DNA of 64,000 nucleotides from Plasmodium brasilianum (GCF_023973825.1 NC_090120.1:893001-957000), one strand, 5' to 3'. Counted from the first letter of the stretch, positions 24,101 through 36,005 are shown. The notes: generated from the letters alone by a model not told the origin. Numbers and translations are program-made.

Positions 24101-25020
24101 GACAAGAGATAGGGGAAGGAGAACAAGAATGGATAGCCAGTATGGAAAAAAAAAATAACAACATTTACGACATCGAGAAGCAACTAAAAAGCAAAAGGTA
24201 CAAGTCGAAACGAAATTACGGAAATTCATGTTTTGGTAAACCCAAGATATACCGAACGGACGATTTCACAATTTTTTATAATAAAAAAATGTTAAGGGAA
24301 AAGGATGAAACATTACAAAATTGTTTATTAAGGTCAAAATCTGATTCTTTAGTAGAATTTTTAAATAGTTCCAAAATGAATAAATATTCAAAAAGTGGAT
24401 CTAACGATATTTCTAATAGCATTATGAACATGGATAACATTAAAAGTTCTACACTACTTGAACGTTTCTTCACAGCTAATTACAACGTAAATGATAAAAA
24501 TATACATAAGGAAGTATGTAAAAGCAAAATACATTTATCTTATTATGAGCATGCTATAGATGACTCAAAATATATATATAGCAGTGTGCACTATAAAGGG
24601 AATAATAATAAAAAAGAAATACACACAAAGCATTTCAAAAAGGAGACTTACAATAATGGAGTATTAAGCAATATTCACTTGGTTGATACTCATCATGATG
24701 TGTGCAAAAATTTGGGAGGTGGTATCAATATGGGCATCATCAATATGAGCGGAATCAATGAGAGTAGCATCAATGAGAGTAGCATCAAATGTGCAGACAA
24801 CCACTTTGCGAACATGATGGACGAAATCGAACGCTTAAATGACGTAGCTCAAGAAGTATGTGATACAAGTGATGAGGATGAAAATGACAAGAACTGTAGA
24901 ATTTTTTTTAAAAATATTAAGAAACAGCTAAAATTAAATTACGCAAATACCCAAGATACTAACACAAAAAGGGACAAAGATTTAAGCTTAAGTGACTTAA
25001 ATAGTACATTGGACTTATGA
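21065..25020 (+). CDS. Large charged protein of unknown function, frame broken at an A14 tract
   Basis: I do not recognise the family. The best model is exon 1 at 21065-21108 (MKLNGSCTPFLLIY...), exon 2 from 21370, and exon 3 at 23956-25020 after donor 23587 (GTATCG; alternative 23635, GTGACT). Exon 2 is open in one frame to about 21960 and then in another from the A-run at 21959-21972, with no splice sites between, so one A appears to be missing; assuming that, the product is about 1108 aa. It is rich in Lys, Asn, Tyr, His and Glu with an acidic EDEKH-type stretch (near residue 150) and many KKK runs. A short hydrophobic stretch (LKFFVILLSVFLKKY) ends exon 2. Exon 1 is the least certain part; its donor/acceptor phase agrees with exon 2. 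Confidence 0.6.
21959..21972 (+). other. A14 homopolymer at an apparent one-base frameshift
   Basis: Upstream of the run the coding frame starts at positions 2 mod 3, downstream at 1 mod 3. The downstream frame is open across the run and for 1.7 kb beyond, while the upstream frame stops at 22048. One additional A would restore a single frame. Homopolymer miscounting is the simplest cause; polymerase or ribosome slippage is the alternative. Confidence 0.7.
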
Positions 25021-25530
25021 AAAATTAAAAAAAAAGAAAAGGAAACATATTAATTTTAATTAAAATAAAAGAAACAGATACCATAATAATTTTGTTACCT
25101 GTTTGAAATTCTTAAGGGACGCAAATTTGCACTTAATAACTTTACTAGAAAAGCTAAAAAGTGCAATATGTCTTTGAAATGCCCATACGGAAGGAATTTT
25201 CTTTTAATAACGTTTTTGTTACAATTTATTACTTGTTGTTACATGCTCTCACTTTTTGTTTCTTTTTTTTGTTTTTTTGCTCTTTTATTTTATCAGTTTT
25301 TATATTTTTTGTTTCATTTTATTTTATTTTATACCTTATTTTATTCCTTATATTATATTATATTATATTTTATTTTGTATTTCATTGTGTACTTTATTTT
25401 GTATATTATTTTTATTTTATTTTTCATTGTTGCGTGCCTCCTTACCATTTAAAATAAAAATTAAATTATTTTTTGACAGTGCCTCTGATTAGCATTTTTT
25501 TCCAACGACACTGACTTGAACTGTGTATAC

Positions 25531-25564
<34 letters not shown>

Positions 25565-26200
25565 TATTATTATTTTTTTTTTTTTTTTTTTTTTTTGTTC
25601 TAGTCAATTTACAAAAATTTACTGAAGAGAATTTTCCCTAGAAAAAATTGTACCAAAATTATACCTTTATATTTATTTAAACAGAGTTTAATTTTCTTTA
25701 AATTTTATTCCATTTGAGCTATTACTGCGTGAACTCTTTTTTCTTTTTCATTCTTTTAATATTTATAAAATTATCGTTACGGCTTTCGTTATACATGGAA
25801 CATTGTTTGCCGCTCAGAGTTCGAGTGCCTTATTGCGCACAAAGCTTAGTTAAATATTGCATGGTAGGGATATAAACTCATGAAAAGTACGAGCAAATAT
25901 GCATGTATGAATATTTGTATACATAAATGTACATACATATATGAGTGGTGCATGTATGTTCGCTTTCTTAAGTCGTTCCATTGAAAAAATTGAGATGAGC
26001 ATATAACCTTCAGCTAAATGTTTAACACATTCATGAGCTGGACATGAAATATATTTTATTTATTTTTAATATCCTAACTTAAAGTTTTCCTACATCATAG
26101 ATTTTTTTTTTTTTTTTTTTTCTCCCTAACCATTTTTTTCACTCCTTTACATATTTACTTCTTCGTTTTTATCTTTTTTTTCTTAGTATAGACTTGGATT
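25021..26200. other. Intergenic with poly-T and (TA)n tracts
   Basis: T-rich low-complexity block at 25250-25430 (repeated ttttatttta units), (TA)n at 25530-25565 and T24 near 25573-25596. A pyrimidine tract ending in TTCTTAG at 26180-26186 lies just before the next start codon, and an in-frame stop separates them, so it could be a 5' UTR intron acceptor. Confidence 0.6.
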
Positions 26201-26524
26201 ATGAAATTCATATTTTTTAAGATTAAGATGTTAACATATTTAAGGCTCTTAAGAACAAATAGTAAAAGTACAATTACAGCTACAGCTACAGCTACAACTA
26301 CAACTACAACTACAAATGGTTTAATTACGTCAGGAGTACATGAACACTTTGGTACTGCGAAAATTCCTGAAAGCTTGAAAAATTTTTACGAGAAAAAAAA
26401 AGAAGAAATGGAAATGAAAAAGAAACAACTAGAAGAAAGAAAAAAAAAAAAGGATAAGACTAAAATTTCAAAGGAGAGGAAAAGCAAGTTTAAGTCTTCC
26501 AAGGGACAACATAACGTCTTCTAG
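26201..26524 (+). CDS. Small basic protein, possibly organelle-targeted, unknown function
   Basis: 107 aa. The N-terminus (MKFIFFKIKMLTYLRLLRTN) is hydrophobic and basic with no acidic residue, as in a mitochondrial presequence. A Thr/Ala run of about 16 residues follows, then a non-repetitive core 'GVHEHFGTAKIPESLKNFYEKK', then a Lys/Glu-rich probable coiled coil and a basic tail ending in GQHNVF. The core has normal complexity and the upstream in-frame stop fixes the start. I do not recognise a family. Length and composition would suit a small organellar ribosome or assembly factor, but that is a guess. Confidence 0.55.
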   Translation: MKFIFFKIKMLTYLRLLRTNSKSTITATATATTTTTTTNGLITSGVHEHFGTAKIPESLKNFYEKKKEEMEMKKKQLEERKKKKDKTKISKERKSKFKSSKGQHNVF

Positions 26525-27103
26525 AAAAGTGGCGTACTTGGGAGCACACTTCATTTTGTTCATTTATCTCTCCATCAGTTTGTCTAACTTTCAATCTATC
26601 TGTTCATGAAACTATTTATCTGCTCATGAATCTATTTATCTGCTCATGAATCTATTTATCTGCTCATGAATCTATTTATCTGCTCATGAATCTATTTATC
26701 TGCTCATGAATCTATTTATCTACGCATCAGTTTGTTTATCTATCCATCAAACTACCCATTTTTTTTTTTTTTTTTAATGCTTATATTGGATACATTGACA
26801 CAAATGAACACACATGTACGCAATACGCACATACACGTGTGTAACTACATTTTATTTTAATTCAAAATGCATGAAAGGGAATGCAAAAACGACAAATCAT
26901 AAGGAGTGAACTAACGTTAATGTTTATTGCCTTCACGAGTCTTCTTGGCTGTCTACTTGACTGCTTACTTCTCAACTTGTGCGACGTTTCATTCTTTTCC
27001 TTAACTTCACACACATACAGTGTGCATAAACATATGCGTAAAGCACACATTTGCTTGTTTCTACCATACGACTGCTTACTCCTCTATGTGAATAAATAAA
27101 ACC
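26525..27103. repeat. Convergent intergenic with a 20-bp minisatellite
   Basis: Gap between converging genes. From about 26595 to 26735 it carries five to six tandem copies of the 20-bp unit ctatttatctgctcatgaat, flanked by degenerate copies. The remainder is unremarkable. Confidence 0.85.
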
Positions 27104-29035
27104 CTAGCCCTGGACTTTGAGCGCAGTCAGTAAAAACCCATCAGCCAACTTTGAGTTTTTTATAACTGGATGAGTACGCCTTTTCACGACCTGCTGTTCT
27201 CTTAATATGTATTCATTTAATTTAATATTAATAAAGGCCTTCGTTTTTATTAACAATTTAAGAAAAATATTTAATATGTTTAGATCATCTGTATGTATGA
27301 TTATTTTACCATCATTGTTTAAATATTTCAAGGATACATTGATAAGGCGATCTATTAGCATATTAACGTCCGTATTAGTTTTGTACATAAACTCACTTGA
27401 TAAGATAATAACAAATGACTCTGCCTTTCTCAAGTTAATATCGTGTAAAAGACTCATTTCCATTTCGGCATTTGGCGCAGGTACATTTGTAATATGCACA
27501 CCACTATCGTTGCCCTTGCTTTTTTTATACTCAGGAATTGTTTTTTCATTGTTCCTTTTGTCGTACAACTCGTCTAGTTTTCTTTTCGTTCCCTTTTCCT
27601 CAGAAACGGAAAGGATATCATCATTTTGGAGTACTTCATTTTGGAGTACTTCATTTTGGAGTACTTCTTCATTTTGGTTTGTTTCGTCATTTGAGTTTGT
27701 TTCACCATATTGGCCTTTTTTGCCCTTTTCGTCATTCTGGTCTGCTTTTTCATATTGCTCATTTTCTTCCTTTTCGGAGTTGTTCCAACTGCCAACAGTG
27801 TCGTTGCCTATCCCCCCGAAGCCATCTTTGCAGTTATGCTGCTCCATTACACTTCCTTTGTTTGTACTTCTAACATTTTTAGAAGTATAACTATTTACTG
27901 CCTTTTCTTCGTTCACAAAATAATTAGTTGTAATGAATTCGTCTTTCTCGTTTTTTCTAATGTTTGGTTGATGCTTACCCATTTTTCTCCCAGTTACTAC
28001 GTTGTGCTTCTCCCCTTCATACGAATGAACGAAATCAAAATGTTCATTAAAGTAGGCATGGGCCCTGGAGTTTACCCCTACAGCAGTTTCACTTATACTT
28101 ACCTTCACAATATTTGTATTTTTCCTTATACCAAAACTTGGTATTATTGCATTACTGGAATTTTTATGTATCAAGGAAAAAATATTTACATTAAATTTGT
28201 ATATTATATTTATAACACTAGTGAGCAGACCGAACGAATCATCGTATATTAAAATGTTGTGTTTGAAAAATAAATCATCGTCAATGTTATCGCTTCTATA
28301 GTTAGTCAAACTACTTTTATTCTTCTCTTCATCCAGTTTGTGTTGGATCGACCAGACTGCTTTTATCTTCTCGTCGTTTAAATGAGTGTCACTCCTTACA
28401 TAGTAATCTCTGTTCAAGTGAAAAAGCAGATTTGCTAAGTAGTCGATACGCACATAGGAAATTTTTTCGGGAAAATATTTATAATAAAAATTAACCAAGT
28501 TAACTATATTACATTCATATACTGTAAATTGACAGAAATGTCTCTTTAACTTTTTCTCTACATATTTAAATTTCGAAATGATAGTTTTCTCTTTAAATGT
28601 TGTTGAGTTGTCCACTAATTTCTGAACAACTTCATATGGGTTTTCGAAATTCTCTTCTTTTAATTCTGCAATATTTTCCTCTGTTAATTTTTGTGAATTG
28701 TTATTATAAAAAATATCTTTATTAGTGCCTTTAATATCTTCACTACAATCAATATCTAGTTTTGACTTTTTTTTTTTGCTCCTAACCCATTTATTATTCA
28801 TAAAGGTATAGGTTGATCCATATTTTTTGTTCACTAGGAATAATAAGTTGATATAGTTTTTCTTTATTTTTATTTTCATATCTACAATCTTGTGAAGCCT
28901 GCATTTAAGCTCATCGTCTATTAAGACGAAGTCGTGCTTTCGTATTATCATTTCGGTCTTTACGCAAAAAGAAGGAAAAGTCAAACTGAGCGGGAAAACT
29001 GTGAGGGCAATATTTTTTATTCTGTTTTCTCTCAC
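27104..29035 (-). CDS. TRM6: tRNA (adenine-58-N1)-methyltransferase non-catalytic subunit TRM6
   Basis: 643 aa, single exon. The order of blocks follows TRM6/GCD10: an N-terminal beta-rich part ('DFVLIDDELKCRLHKIVD', 'KKYGSTYTF'), then 'SQKLTEENIAELKEENF' and the diagnostic 'LVDNSTTFKEKT' (human 'LIENSTTFRDKT'), a 'KYVEKKLKRH' basic stretch, 'ISYVRIDYLANLL', and at the C-terminus 'RRTHPVIKNSKLADGFLLTALKV'. With TRM61 it forms the nuclear enzyme that makes m1A58 in tRNAs, including initiator tRNA; this subunit binds tRNA and lacks a working SAM site. A roughly 190-residue Asn/Glu/Lys insert (around 340-530) includes short repeats (VLQNE, QNDE). Translation could start at the second Met (codon at 28951), which begins the conserved domain. 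Confidence 0.85.
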   Translation of the reverse strand: MRENRIKNIALTVFPLSLTFPSFCVKTEMIIRKHDFVLIDDELKCRLHKIVDMKIKIKKNYINLLFLVNKKYGSTYTFMNNKWVRSKKKKSKLDIDCSEDIKGTNKDIFYNNNSQKLTEENIAELKEENFENPYEVVQKLVDNSTTFKEKTIISKFKYVEKKLKRHFCQFTVYECNIVNLVNFYYKYFPEKISYVRIDYLANLLFHLNRDYYVRSDTHLNDEKIKAVWSIQHKLDEEKNKSSLTNYRSDNIDDDLFFKHNILIYDDSFGLLTSVINIIYKFNVNIFSLIHKNSSNAIIPSFGIRKNTNIVKVSISETAVGVNSRAHAYFNEHFDFVHSYEGEKHNVVTGRKMGKHQPNIRKNEKDEFITTNYFVNEEKAVNSYTSKNVRSTNKGSVMEQHNCKDGFGGIGNDTVGSWNNSEKEENEQYEKADQNDEKGKKGQYGETNSNDETNQNEEVLQNEVLQNEVLQNDDILSVSEEKGTKRKLDELYDKRNNEKTIPEYKKSKGNDSGVHITNVPAPNAEMEMSLLHDINLRKAESFVIILSSEFMYKTNTDVNMLIDRLINVSLKYLNNDGKIIIHTDDLNILNIFLKLLIKTKAFINIKLNEYILREQQVVKRRTHPVIKNSKLADGFLLTALKVQG

Positions 29036-31747
29036 AGTTTTATTACTGCAAACTTAAGCACATGTATATATACACATACACACGCACATATGTATATATA
29101 ACATAGTAACCGTTCATGGGAAATTTTGGGCCACGATTATTTTTATGGGAGCAATGCAGAACGGTGTGTAAAAATATGAAATTGAAAAAAAAAGAAAAAA
29201 GGAAAAGAAAATTGAATACACAAAATGGCAATAATTTGTCTTCAAATATGTTGACAACAACAAGCGTCCTACATTTGGTGCGAACTCACGAATTCGTATA
29301 TTTCGCAAATATTTACTCAATTTAATTTATGATTATTTTGCTTCGTCCTATGGTTACTTTATTTCCTTACTTTATCTCTTTTTGATGGAATATGTTTGTT
29401 TATCAAAATGCGCATTTAAAAGAGGATACAAAGAAGAGTTTAACGCAAAGCGTCAAATATGATTAATGTGAGGAATGGACACTCCGTGTTGCTTGACAAA
29501 ACAGGTCCATACGTACATACATATGCCCATATATACATACGTACATGCTTAGGCCCATACATATATATATACACGATTAGGCCCATGCATACATATATAC
29601 ATACAAACATACATAGGTACCTATATATTTACGCACATATTAAACAATTCTACTATATCGTCCTTCGCTTCATAATTACTTAAAACACAGGGTCTCTTTT
29701 AAATTGCAAAAAACAAATTGCTCCCTTTTTATACTTCTATTATGTTCACATTATTATATGTATAACTTTTAATTATAAGCACAAAGGAAGAAATAGGAAA
29801 AGGTAAATTAATCTTTACCATTGTGCTTAATATAAAATAATCTACCAATTATACTCTTACCCATTTTTCACAAAAACGATATATTATATATATATATATA
29901 TATATATACATTAATATCAATCTGGTCTCATACGTGCATATATATAATTTATTGGTATAGTATTGTCTCGAAATGACCTTTTTCTATAAATTTTTTCATA
30001 CGAAATGCGAATTTAATTTTCAGATAAAAAATAAATGTGCTCTTTGAAAAATATAACACCGTTATTTTGGATTAATTTTGTTTATTTTGCTTATTTATTT
30101 TTTCATTATATTAGCGTGTATTTTTTATTAAAGAGGGAATATTATTTTTCGAAGTAATTTTCTTTTCAAATAATTTTTTTTTTGATTTGGTAACATAATC
30201 ATGTTTTATATGCATATATAACTGTTATACATACAAATGTTATACATACAAACGTTATACATACAAATGTTATACTTACAAATGTTATACATACAAATGT
30301 TATACATACAAATGTTATACATACAAATGTTATACATACAAATGTTATACATACATATATACACATACAAATATTATACATACATATATATATATATACA
30401 TACAAATATTATACATACATATATATATACATACAAATATTATACATACATATATATATACGTACATGAATACATTTATATTCATATATTTCTACTTGCA
30501 TGGTTTGTATGAAGTCTATTTACTTCCTTACGATTATTCCTGCCTCCAACTTCCGTTCAACTTAAACTAATATTTGTGCATTTTTCTTAACTGTTTTGAA
30601 AGGAAAACTTTTATTTTTTCTTTGAGTAAAAATAATGGTAGCCCATTTAAGCATGTACACATATGTACGAATATAGGTAAACACAAATGTACAAAAGTAA
30701 TATATATGTATATATATGTATATATACGTACATATACCTGTTGAACTCTCATTCGGACTCCGTTATTACGATAGCCTGTTCTCAAATACGCAACAATTTT
30801 TTTATTTTTTTTTTTTCCAAATACACTTAGTATTTTTGTTTTGCTCCATTATAAGCATACATATTATACATACATGTGGCGTTATTTATAGTACCAAATA
30901 AAATAGGCAGCCTACTATTTCAGTATTTACTTTTTTTTCGAATTGTACAATAGATAATACAGTATATAACATAGGAACACAATTATTTTTTTTATCATTT
31001 TTCAAATAAGAACTTTAAGGGTAACTTTACTTTATTTGTATTTTGAAAGAAATAGATTCTTGCAATTTTTACTTCTTTTTCTATGTTAGCTTTGCTTTTT
31101 TTGTTTTTTTTTTTAATGAGAATATTTCTTTATACGTTTTGAGTACCACCTTATACGTTTTTCATTTACCCCCTATATGGTGTTTTTCAAGATGTTAAGC
31201 GTAACGTGAACGAAGCTTACGTATGTGTACGTATATACGAATGTATGTATTAATGAACGTATGTATATATATATGTTCATATGTATATATATATATATAT
31301 ATATACCTTCGTATGTATATACATACATACATACTTACGCACATGCATCCCATTCCGCAGGAATAAACGCTTTGCAATTTTATTACTTGAAGGATCAACG
31401 GAAGCAAATTTAGCTCATTTTTTATCCCACTTTTTTTTTTTTTTTATAAATTTGATTATCCGCAATAAATACCAGGTCGGGTAACAAGGGTATACACGTC
31501 AGAGCACTTAATCGTCTAAAGGTATTATCGTGGGAACATATAAAACACAGAGCTGTAAATGTGCATAACAGGTTATTGCATTCGGATAAAGTAAATAATT
31601 GTGTACCCACCAAGTTCCAAAAGAGCCGCAAAGGCTTAATACATTTACACTTATTTTTTCCTTTATTGGAAAGCCGCACTATTAGCGAAGCACTGCATAT
31701 AATAGGTAAACTATATACACATAAAAAGAAAAACTCATTAAATAACA
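29036..31747. other. Divergent intergenic between TRM6 and RPN8
   Basis: A 2.7-kb gap that should contain both promoters. It holds cata/tatg microsatellites (29510-29620, 31220-31340), a (TA)n tract (29885-29909), a 15-bp minisatellite (30225-30360) and, right before RPN8, a GC-richer block (31476-31700). No gene with a start codon was found. Confidence 0.65.
30225..30360. repeat. 15-bp minisatellite (tatacatacaaatgt)
   Basis: About nine tandem copies of a 15-bp unit, followed to 30475 by related atacatacaaatatt units interspersed with (TA)n. Because 15 is a multiple of three, it yields long artificial open frames on both strands (LYIQM and VCITF repeats). Confidence 0.9.
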
Positions 31748-31758
31748 ATGGAAAATGA
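31456..31758 (+). other. GC-richer, stop-poor island immediately 5' of RPN8
   Basis: Between about 31481 and 31680 the sequence is roughly 36-37% G+C by my count, well above flanking intergenic DNA. One plus-strand frame is open for 100 codons from 31456 to a stop at 31756-31758 without an ATG, and the minus strand is open as well. A pyrimidine tract and CAG acceptor (31475) precede it, and a GTAAAC donor (31707) lies within it, so it could be a 5' UTR exon of RPN8 or a non-coding RNA. Codon choice is not typically Plasmodium-like and I recognise no protein in it. Confidence 0.4.
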
Positions 31759-33222
31759 TATATTTGAGAAAAGCAGAAATGAACTGGAGCGTATATATTT
31801 AAATAAACATGTAGTTGTACATCCAATAGTTCTATTATCTGTTGTGGATCATTATAATCGTATAGCAAGTAATACAAAAAAAAGAGTGTTAGGTACCATT
31901 TTAGGAGAAAAAATTGATGGAGTTGTACATATTACTAATAGTTATGCATTACCATTTGAAGAAGATATAAAAGATATAAATATATTTTTTGTTGATGATA
32001 ATTATAATGAAAATTTATTTAATATGATTAGAAAAATTAATACAAGAGAAAAATTAATTGGATGGTATACTACTGGATCAAATATTAAACCAAACGATAT
32101 TTTTATAAATGAAATTTTTTATAAATATCACCATGCACCTATTTTTCTCCTTGTTAATGTACACACAGATCAAAGTATATTCCCTGTTAATGCATATGTG
32201 TCTATCGAAAAGGCCATATGTGACAACAAATTTAGGAAAACTTTTATTCACATCCCAGTTACTATAGGTAAGGCAAGGAGAAAATAAAAAGAGTACACAG
32301 AGGTATACATCAAGGGGAACAGAAAAACAACAGAATATGTATAGGGATTGAGGAGATAAGGGAGTGCTTATAAACACGCCCACGTGATTACGTGCATATG
32401 TTCGTGCAGGCGTACATACAGACTTATAGGCATCATACATGTAGACATATGCATATATATATACATATGTATTATGTATACGTTCACATATACACGCACG
32501 TTAATGTGAAGGCGTATAGATATTGATCAGTAAAGCACTTGTTACACTTCCTACATCTCCTACATCTTATCTTAATTTTTTTTTTTTTTTTTTCTTCCTC
32601 ATTATTCCCCTTAATAGGTGCTTTCGAAGCAGAGGATGTAGGTGTCGAGTTTTTGTTAAAAGAATTAAAAAGCGTTTCAACATCAACGTTAGCTACAAAA
32701 GTAGGGGATAAATTGTCATCCTTAAAAAGTCTTATATCAAAACTATATGAAATCTCAGCTTACTTGAACGATATTTTAAATGGGAACATAGAAATGAACA
32801 TAAAAATATTATATAATTTACAAAATGTGTTTAGCTTATTACCAGATACTGAAAACCCTGAATTAATTGAAGCCTTTATGGTTAAAAATAATGATCTCAT
32901 GCTTAATATATTCATCGGAAGCATAACAAGGTCAGTTATTGCTCTTCACAATCTTATTAATAATAAAATAGAAAATAAAATTAACTCGGAAAAGAAAAAG
33001 CTTTTAGAGGACGAAAAGGAGAAAGAGAAGGATAAAGAAAAAGAGAAGGACAAAGAAAAAGAGAAAGAAAAGGAGAAGGAAAAGGACAAGGAAAAGGAAA
33101 AGGAGAAGGAAAAGGAAAAGGAGAAGGACAAAGATAAAGACAACGAAAAGGAGAAGGAAAAGGACAAGGAGAAAGAGATAGACAAAGAAAAGGATAAGGA
33201 CAAATTGAAGAAAAAGAATTAA
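31748..33222 (+). CDS. RPN8: 26S proteasome regulatory subunit RPN8
   Basis: Exon 1 31748-32267, exon 2 32618-33222, phase-1 intron (G|GTAAGG ... AATAG); 374 aa. The join gives 'TIGAFEAEDVGVEFLLKEL', aligned with human PSMD7 'EIGAEEAEEVGVEHLLRDI'. The MPN domain covers residues 15-150 ('VHPIVLLSVVDHYNR', 'KRVLGTILGEKIDG', 'LIGWYTTGSN', 'VNAYVSIEKA'). As in other RPN8 proteins, the JAMM metal-binding residues are missing, so it is structural: it pairs with the deubiquitinase RPN11 in the proteasome lid. Helices such as 'VIALHNLINNKIENK' follow. The C-terminus is a long Lys/Glu/Asp tail (about 75 residues of KEKDKEKE) that exaggerates a similar tail in animal PSMD7. Confidence 0.95.
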
Positions 33223-33366
33223 AAGAAAAGAAATAAAAAAAATTTCATTAACGAAGCAGAGCACGAAGCAAAGAAATGAAAGGGAAAAAAGGATGTTTCT
33301 ATTATTTACTGGGATGGCAACGTTGAGCCTAGCTATTTCAGAAAAAAAGAATTAAAATCATATTTG

Positions 33367-33399
<33 letters not shown>

Positions 33400-33662
33400 A
33401 TAAAACAATCTCAAAACAGTTTGATCACAAGGAGAAAAGATACACATATATTTATACCCAAACGCAAATGTGTATTTATAAAATCAAAAAAATTGTTTTT
33501 TGCCGAATAATAAAAATAACACCATTTTGAAATAAAACAACAGGCAAATTTGTTCATACAATAAAAGATAAAAAGGAAGAAAAATTATTTATACTTTCAT
33601 AAGAGTATTTTTCGCGTTAAAAAGAAAAATTTTTTAAAAAGTTCTTTAAATGTTAAAAGCGC

Positions 33663-33694
<32 letters not shown>

Positions 33695-34014
33695 ATATAT
33701 ATATATATATATAAGCACATACATATATATATGTATGCATGTACTTTTGAATTTTTACATTCAATGTACATAAGCGTAAACTCTTTTATTTAAATTTATA
33801 AAACTTCTTATATTAAAAAAAATGAAATAAAGAGGTAAATTAATGATTATATGTGCATTTATATGTAACTAGTGAATTTTCAAAACCAAAAAGAAAAGAG
33901 TAAATTAATATGCACGTATGTACACTACTAACACGGGAGCACGTTATATTTATATATGTGTGTATATATATACAAATATATACATACGTATGTATATAAA
34001 ATTATCTTTGCCTT
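33223..34014. other. Convergent intergenic between RPN8 and the LLPH-like gene
   Basis: AT-rich, with poly-T (33370-33395), poly-A (33665-33689) and (TA)n (33690-33712). Shared 3' region of two converging genes; nothing else seen. Confidence 0.6.
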
Positions 34015-35314
34015 TTATACACTAAAGTCCGCCTTTTCCCCAATTGTGTTCATAACCTCTTTTGATCTCTTATGCATATCATTAATTAACTTGTTAATTT
34101 CTGTATTACCAAGAAGGCTTGGAATGTTACCATACTGATTTTTTATATCCAACTTTTCATTAACACTATATTTTCTTCTGTTTCCAGTGGTCGCAAAACC
34201 TAAAATGTAAAATGGGTAAAAGGTATAAACTGTAAAATGCACTTATATGTCTGTGTGTGTGCACGTATAAAGCACGTTTATTATAACATAAAAAAAAAAA
34301 AAAAGGTACATATATAACATACTATCGTATTCTCCTCCATCTGTGCACTCTCTAAGATAAAAGTGCAACCGAAAACATATAAATATAACTAATTGTGAAT
34401 ACAAAATTACCTGACAATGGTAACGCTTCCGATCTAAAATCAATATTCTTTACTATTTTATGTTGGGGTATTACTGCTTCTTCGTCATCTACAAAAAGAA
34501 GGTAAATATTAAAGTGTAGTGTACAGTATGGAGGTATATTTTTTTTTTTTTTTCCCCCTCTATTCATTTTATCATCGGAGACAGCACGCTATTCGTGAAA
34601 ACATTGTTTTAATTACTGTACACACAAGTTATGTTGTGTTATGTTAATGTTATGTTTTTTGTTTAATTCGTAAAACTGTGCTTCCTATTTTATCATACGA
34701 CACTTAATCTTACATACATTACATACATTACAGACATTACATACATATATAAATGCTACGAAATGAAAGTAAATTCAGGGAAATGTTTTTTCCTTTTTTA
34801 CCTGGATATAAAAATTTATTTGGTGGTCTAATTAAATCTTCATATATGTTTTCTGTGTACGAAAAAAAAAAGAAAGAAAATAAAGAAATATATGGCAAAA
34901 TAAAACAAAATGGGGAAAAACAAAATAGTAAAACAGCGAAGCTACATTAATATTTGCGTTTATATGCGAAACTGTACGTACAGTTATTCCCTTCTTCAAA
35001 CTTACTATTATTAAGCATTCGTTTTATTCTATCATGCAGTTTTTTAACATTCGGTTTTTCTATTACTTCTGCAATAAAAGAAAAGGATAACATAAAATGA
35101 AGCGCCGCTGTAACAGTAACACGCTGCTATTATATATGTTGCATATACAACACTGAGCTTATATATAACACTCTCCATGAGCATAGTTTATACATTTATT
35201 AACATATTTATTTTATATATTTAATTATTCACTATGGCAGTGCATACCATTCACGTGAACCCTTTTGACAGTTCTAAACCTTCTCTTAACTTTTGACCTT
35301 AACCCTTTTCCCAT
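34015..35314 (-). CDS. Small basic five-exon protein, LLPH/UPF0642-like (probable nucleolar)
   Basis: Five exons on the minus strand: 35314-35248, 35068-35006, 34852-34802, 34488-34411, 34199-34015 (444 nt, 147 aa). Every donor is GTA-type and every acceptor is AG; the frame closes through all four introns, which are all phase 1. The N-terminus MGKGLRSKVKRRFRTVKR resembles the start of human LLPH (MAKSLRSKWKRKMRAEKR), and 'LHDRIKRML' and 'IKNQYGNIPSLLGNTE' fall where LLPH has 'LKSIL' and 'DEHGQYPIWM'. LLPH is a nucleolar, ribosome-associated protein; such a role is inferred. The C-terminal half lacks the very basic tail of LLPH, so the assignment is tentative, but the gene model itself is strong. 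Confidence 0.7.
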
Positions 35315-36005
35315 GTTTACAATTTTATTTTTCAAAAAAAAAGAAGTTACTATGTTTTCTGTTGGATGTTATTATCTTAATATATTTATATATATCAAAG
35401 CAATAACGGTAGCACTTTTCTTTACATTCTTTTTTCTTATTCTTTTTTATTTCTTTCTCTATTTCTTTCTCTATTTCTTTCTCTATTTCTTTCTCTATTT
35501 CTTTCTCTATTTCTTTCTCTATTTCTTTCTCTATTTCTTTCTCTTTTTCTTTATTTTCTTTTCGCTTAAAAAGTTATTTACTATGTAAATGCTTCTAACT
35601 CAAAATTTATTTAAAAAAAAAAAAATTAAAAAGTTTTCTTTTTACATGATATGAAAAATTGGTGAGAAAATAAACAAATACGAGTTAAGTTGTTTTTTAA
35701 TTAACGTATTAATTTTTTTCTTTTTTTTTTTAATTTTTAAAAATAACCTTAAAGTTGAATACTTAATTTTGGGCACAAACTGTTTTTTTCACTTTAAGTG
35801 GGATTTATAGTGCGGGAAATTAAATGAATATATGAACATTCAACAAATATACGTTTAGGTACAAATACATATGTATATATATGTTATACATACGTATATG
35901 TTGTTAAATGTTTTATCAAGAAAATGCGCTAACATAAGAGCTCACCAAAAATGAAGTTATAAATATATAGTTGTATGTATACATACATGGCTAATAAAAC
36001 GGTAT

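Noticed and set aside
27207..28252. Long plus-strand frames (227, 111 and 180 codons)
   Set aside because: Antisense shadows of TRM6, including its repetitive insert; Phe/Ser-rich and without family features.
30199..30512. Open frames on both strands with MLYIQ or VCITF repeats
   Set aside because: Created by a 15-bp tandem repeat; no unique sequence.
31422..31877. 151-codon minus-strand frame overlapping the RPN8 start
   Set aside because: It runs antisense through the first codons of RPN8 and owes its length to the GC-richer island; no recognisable domain and a poly-Lys end from an intergenic A/T run.
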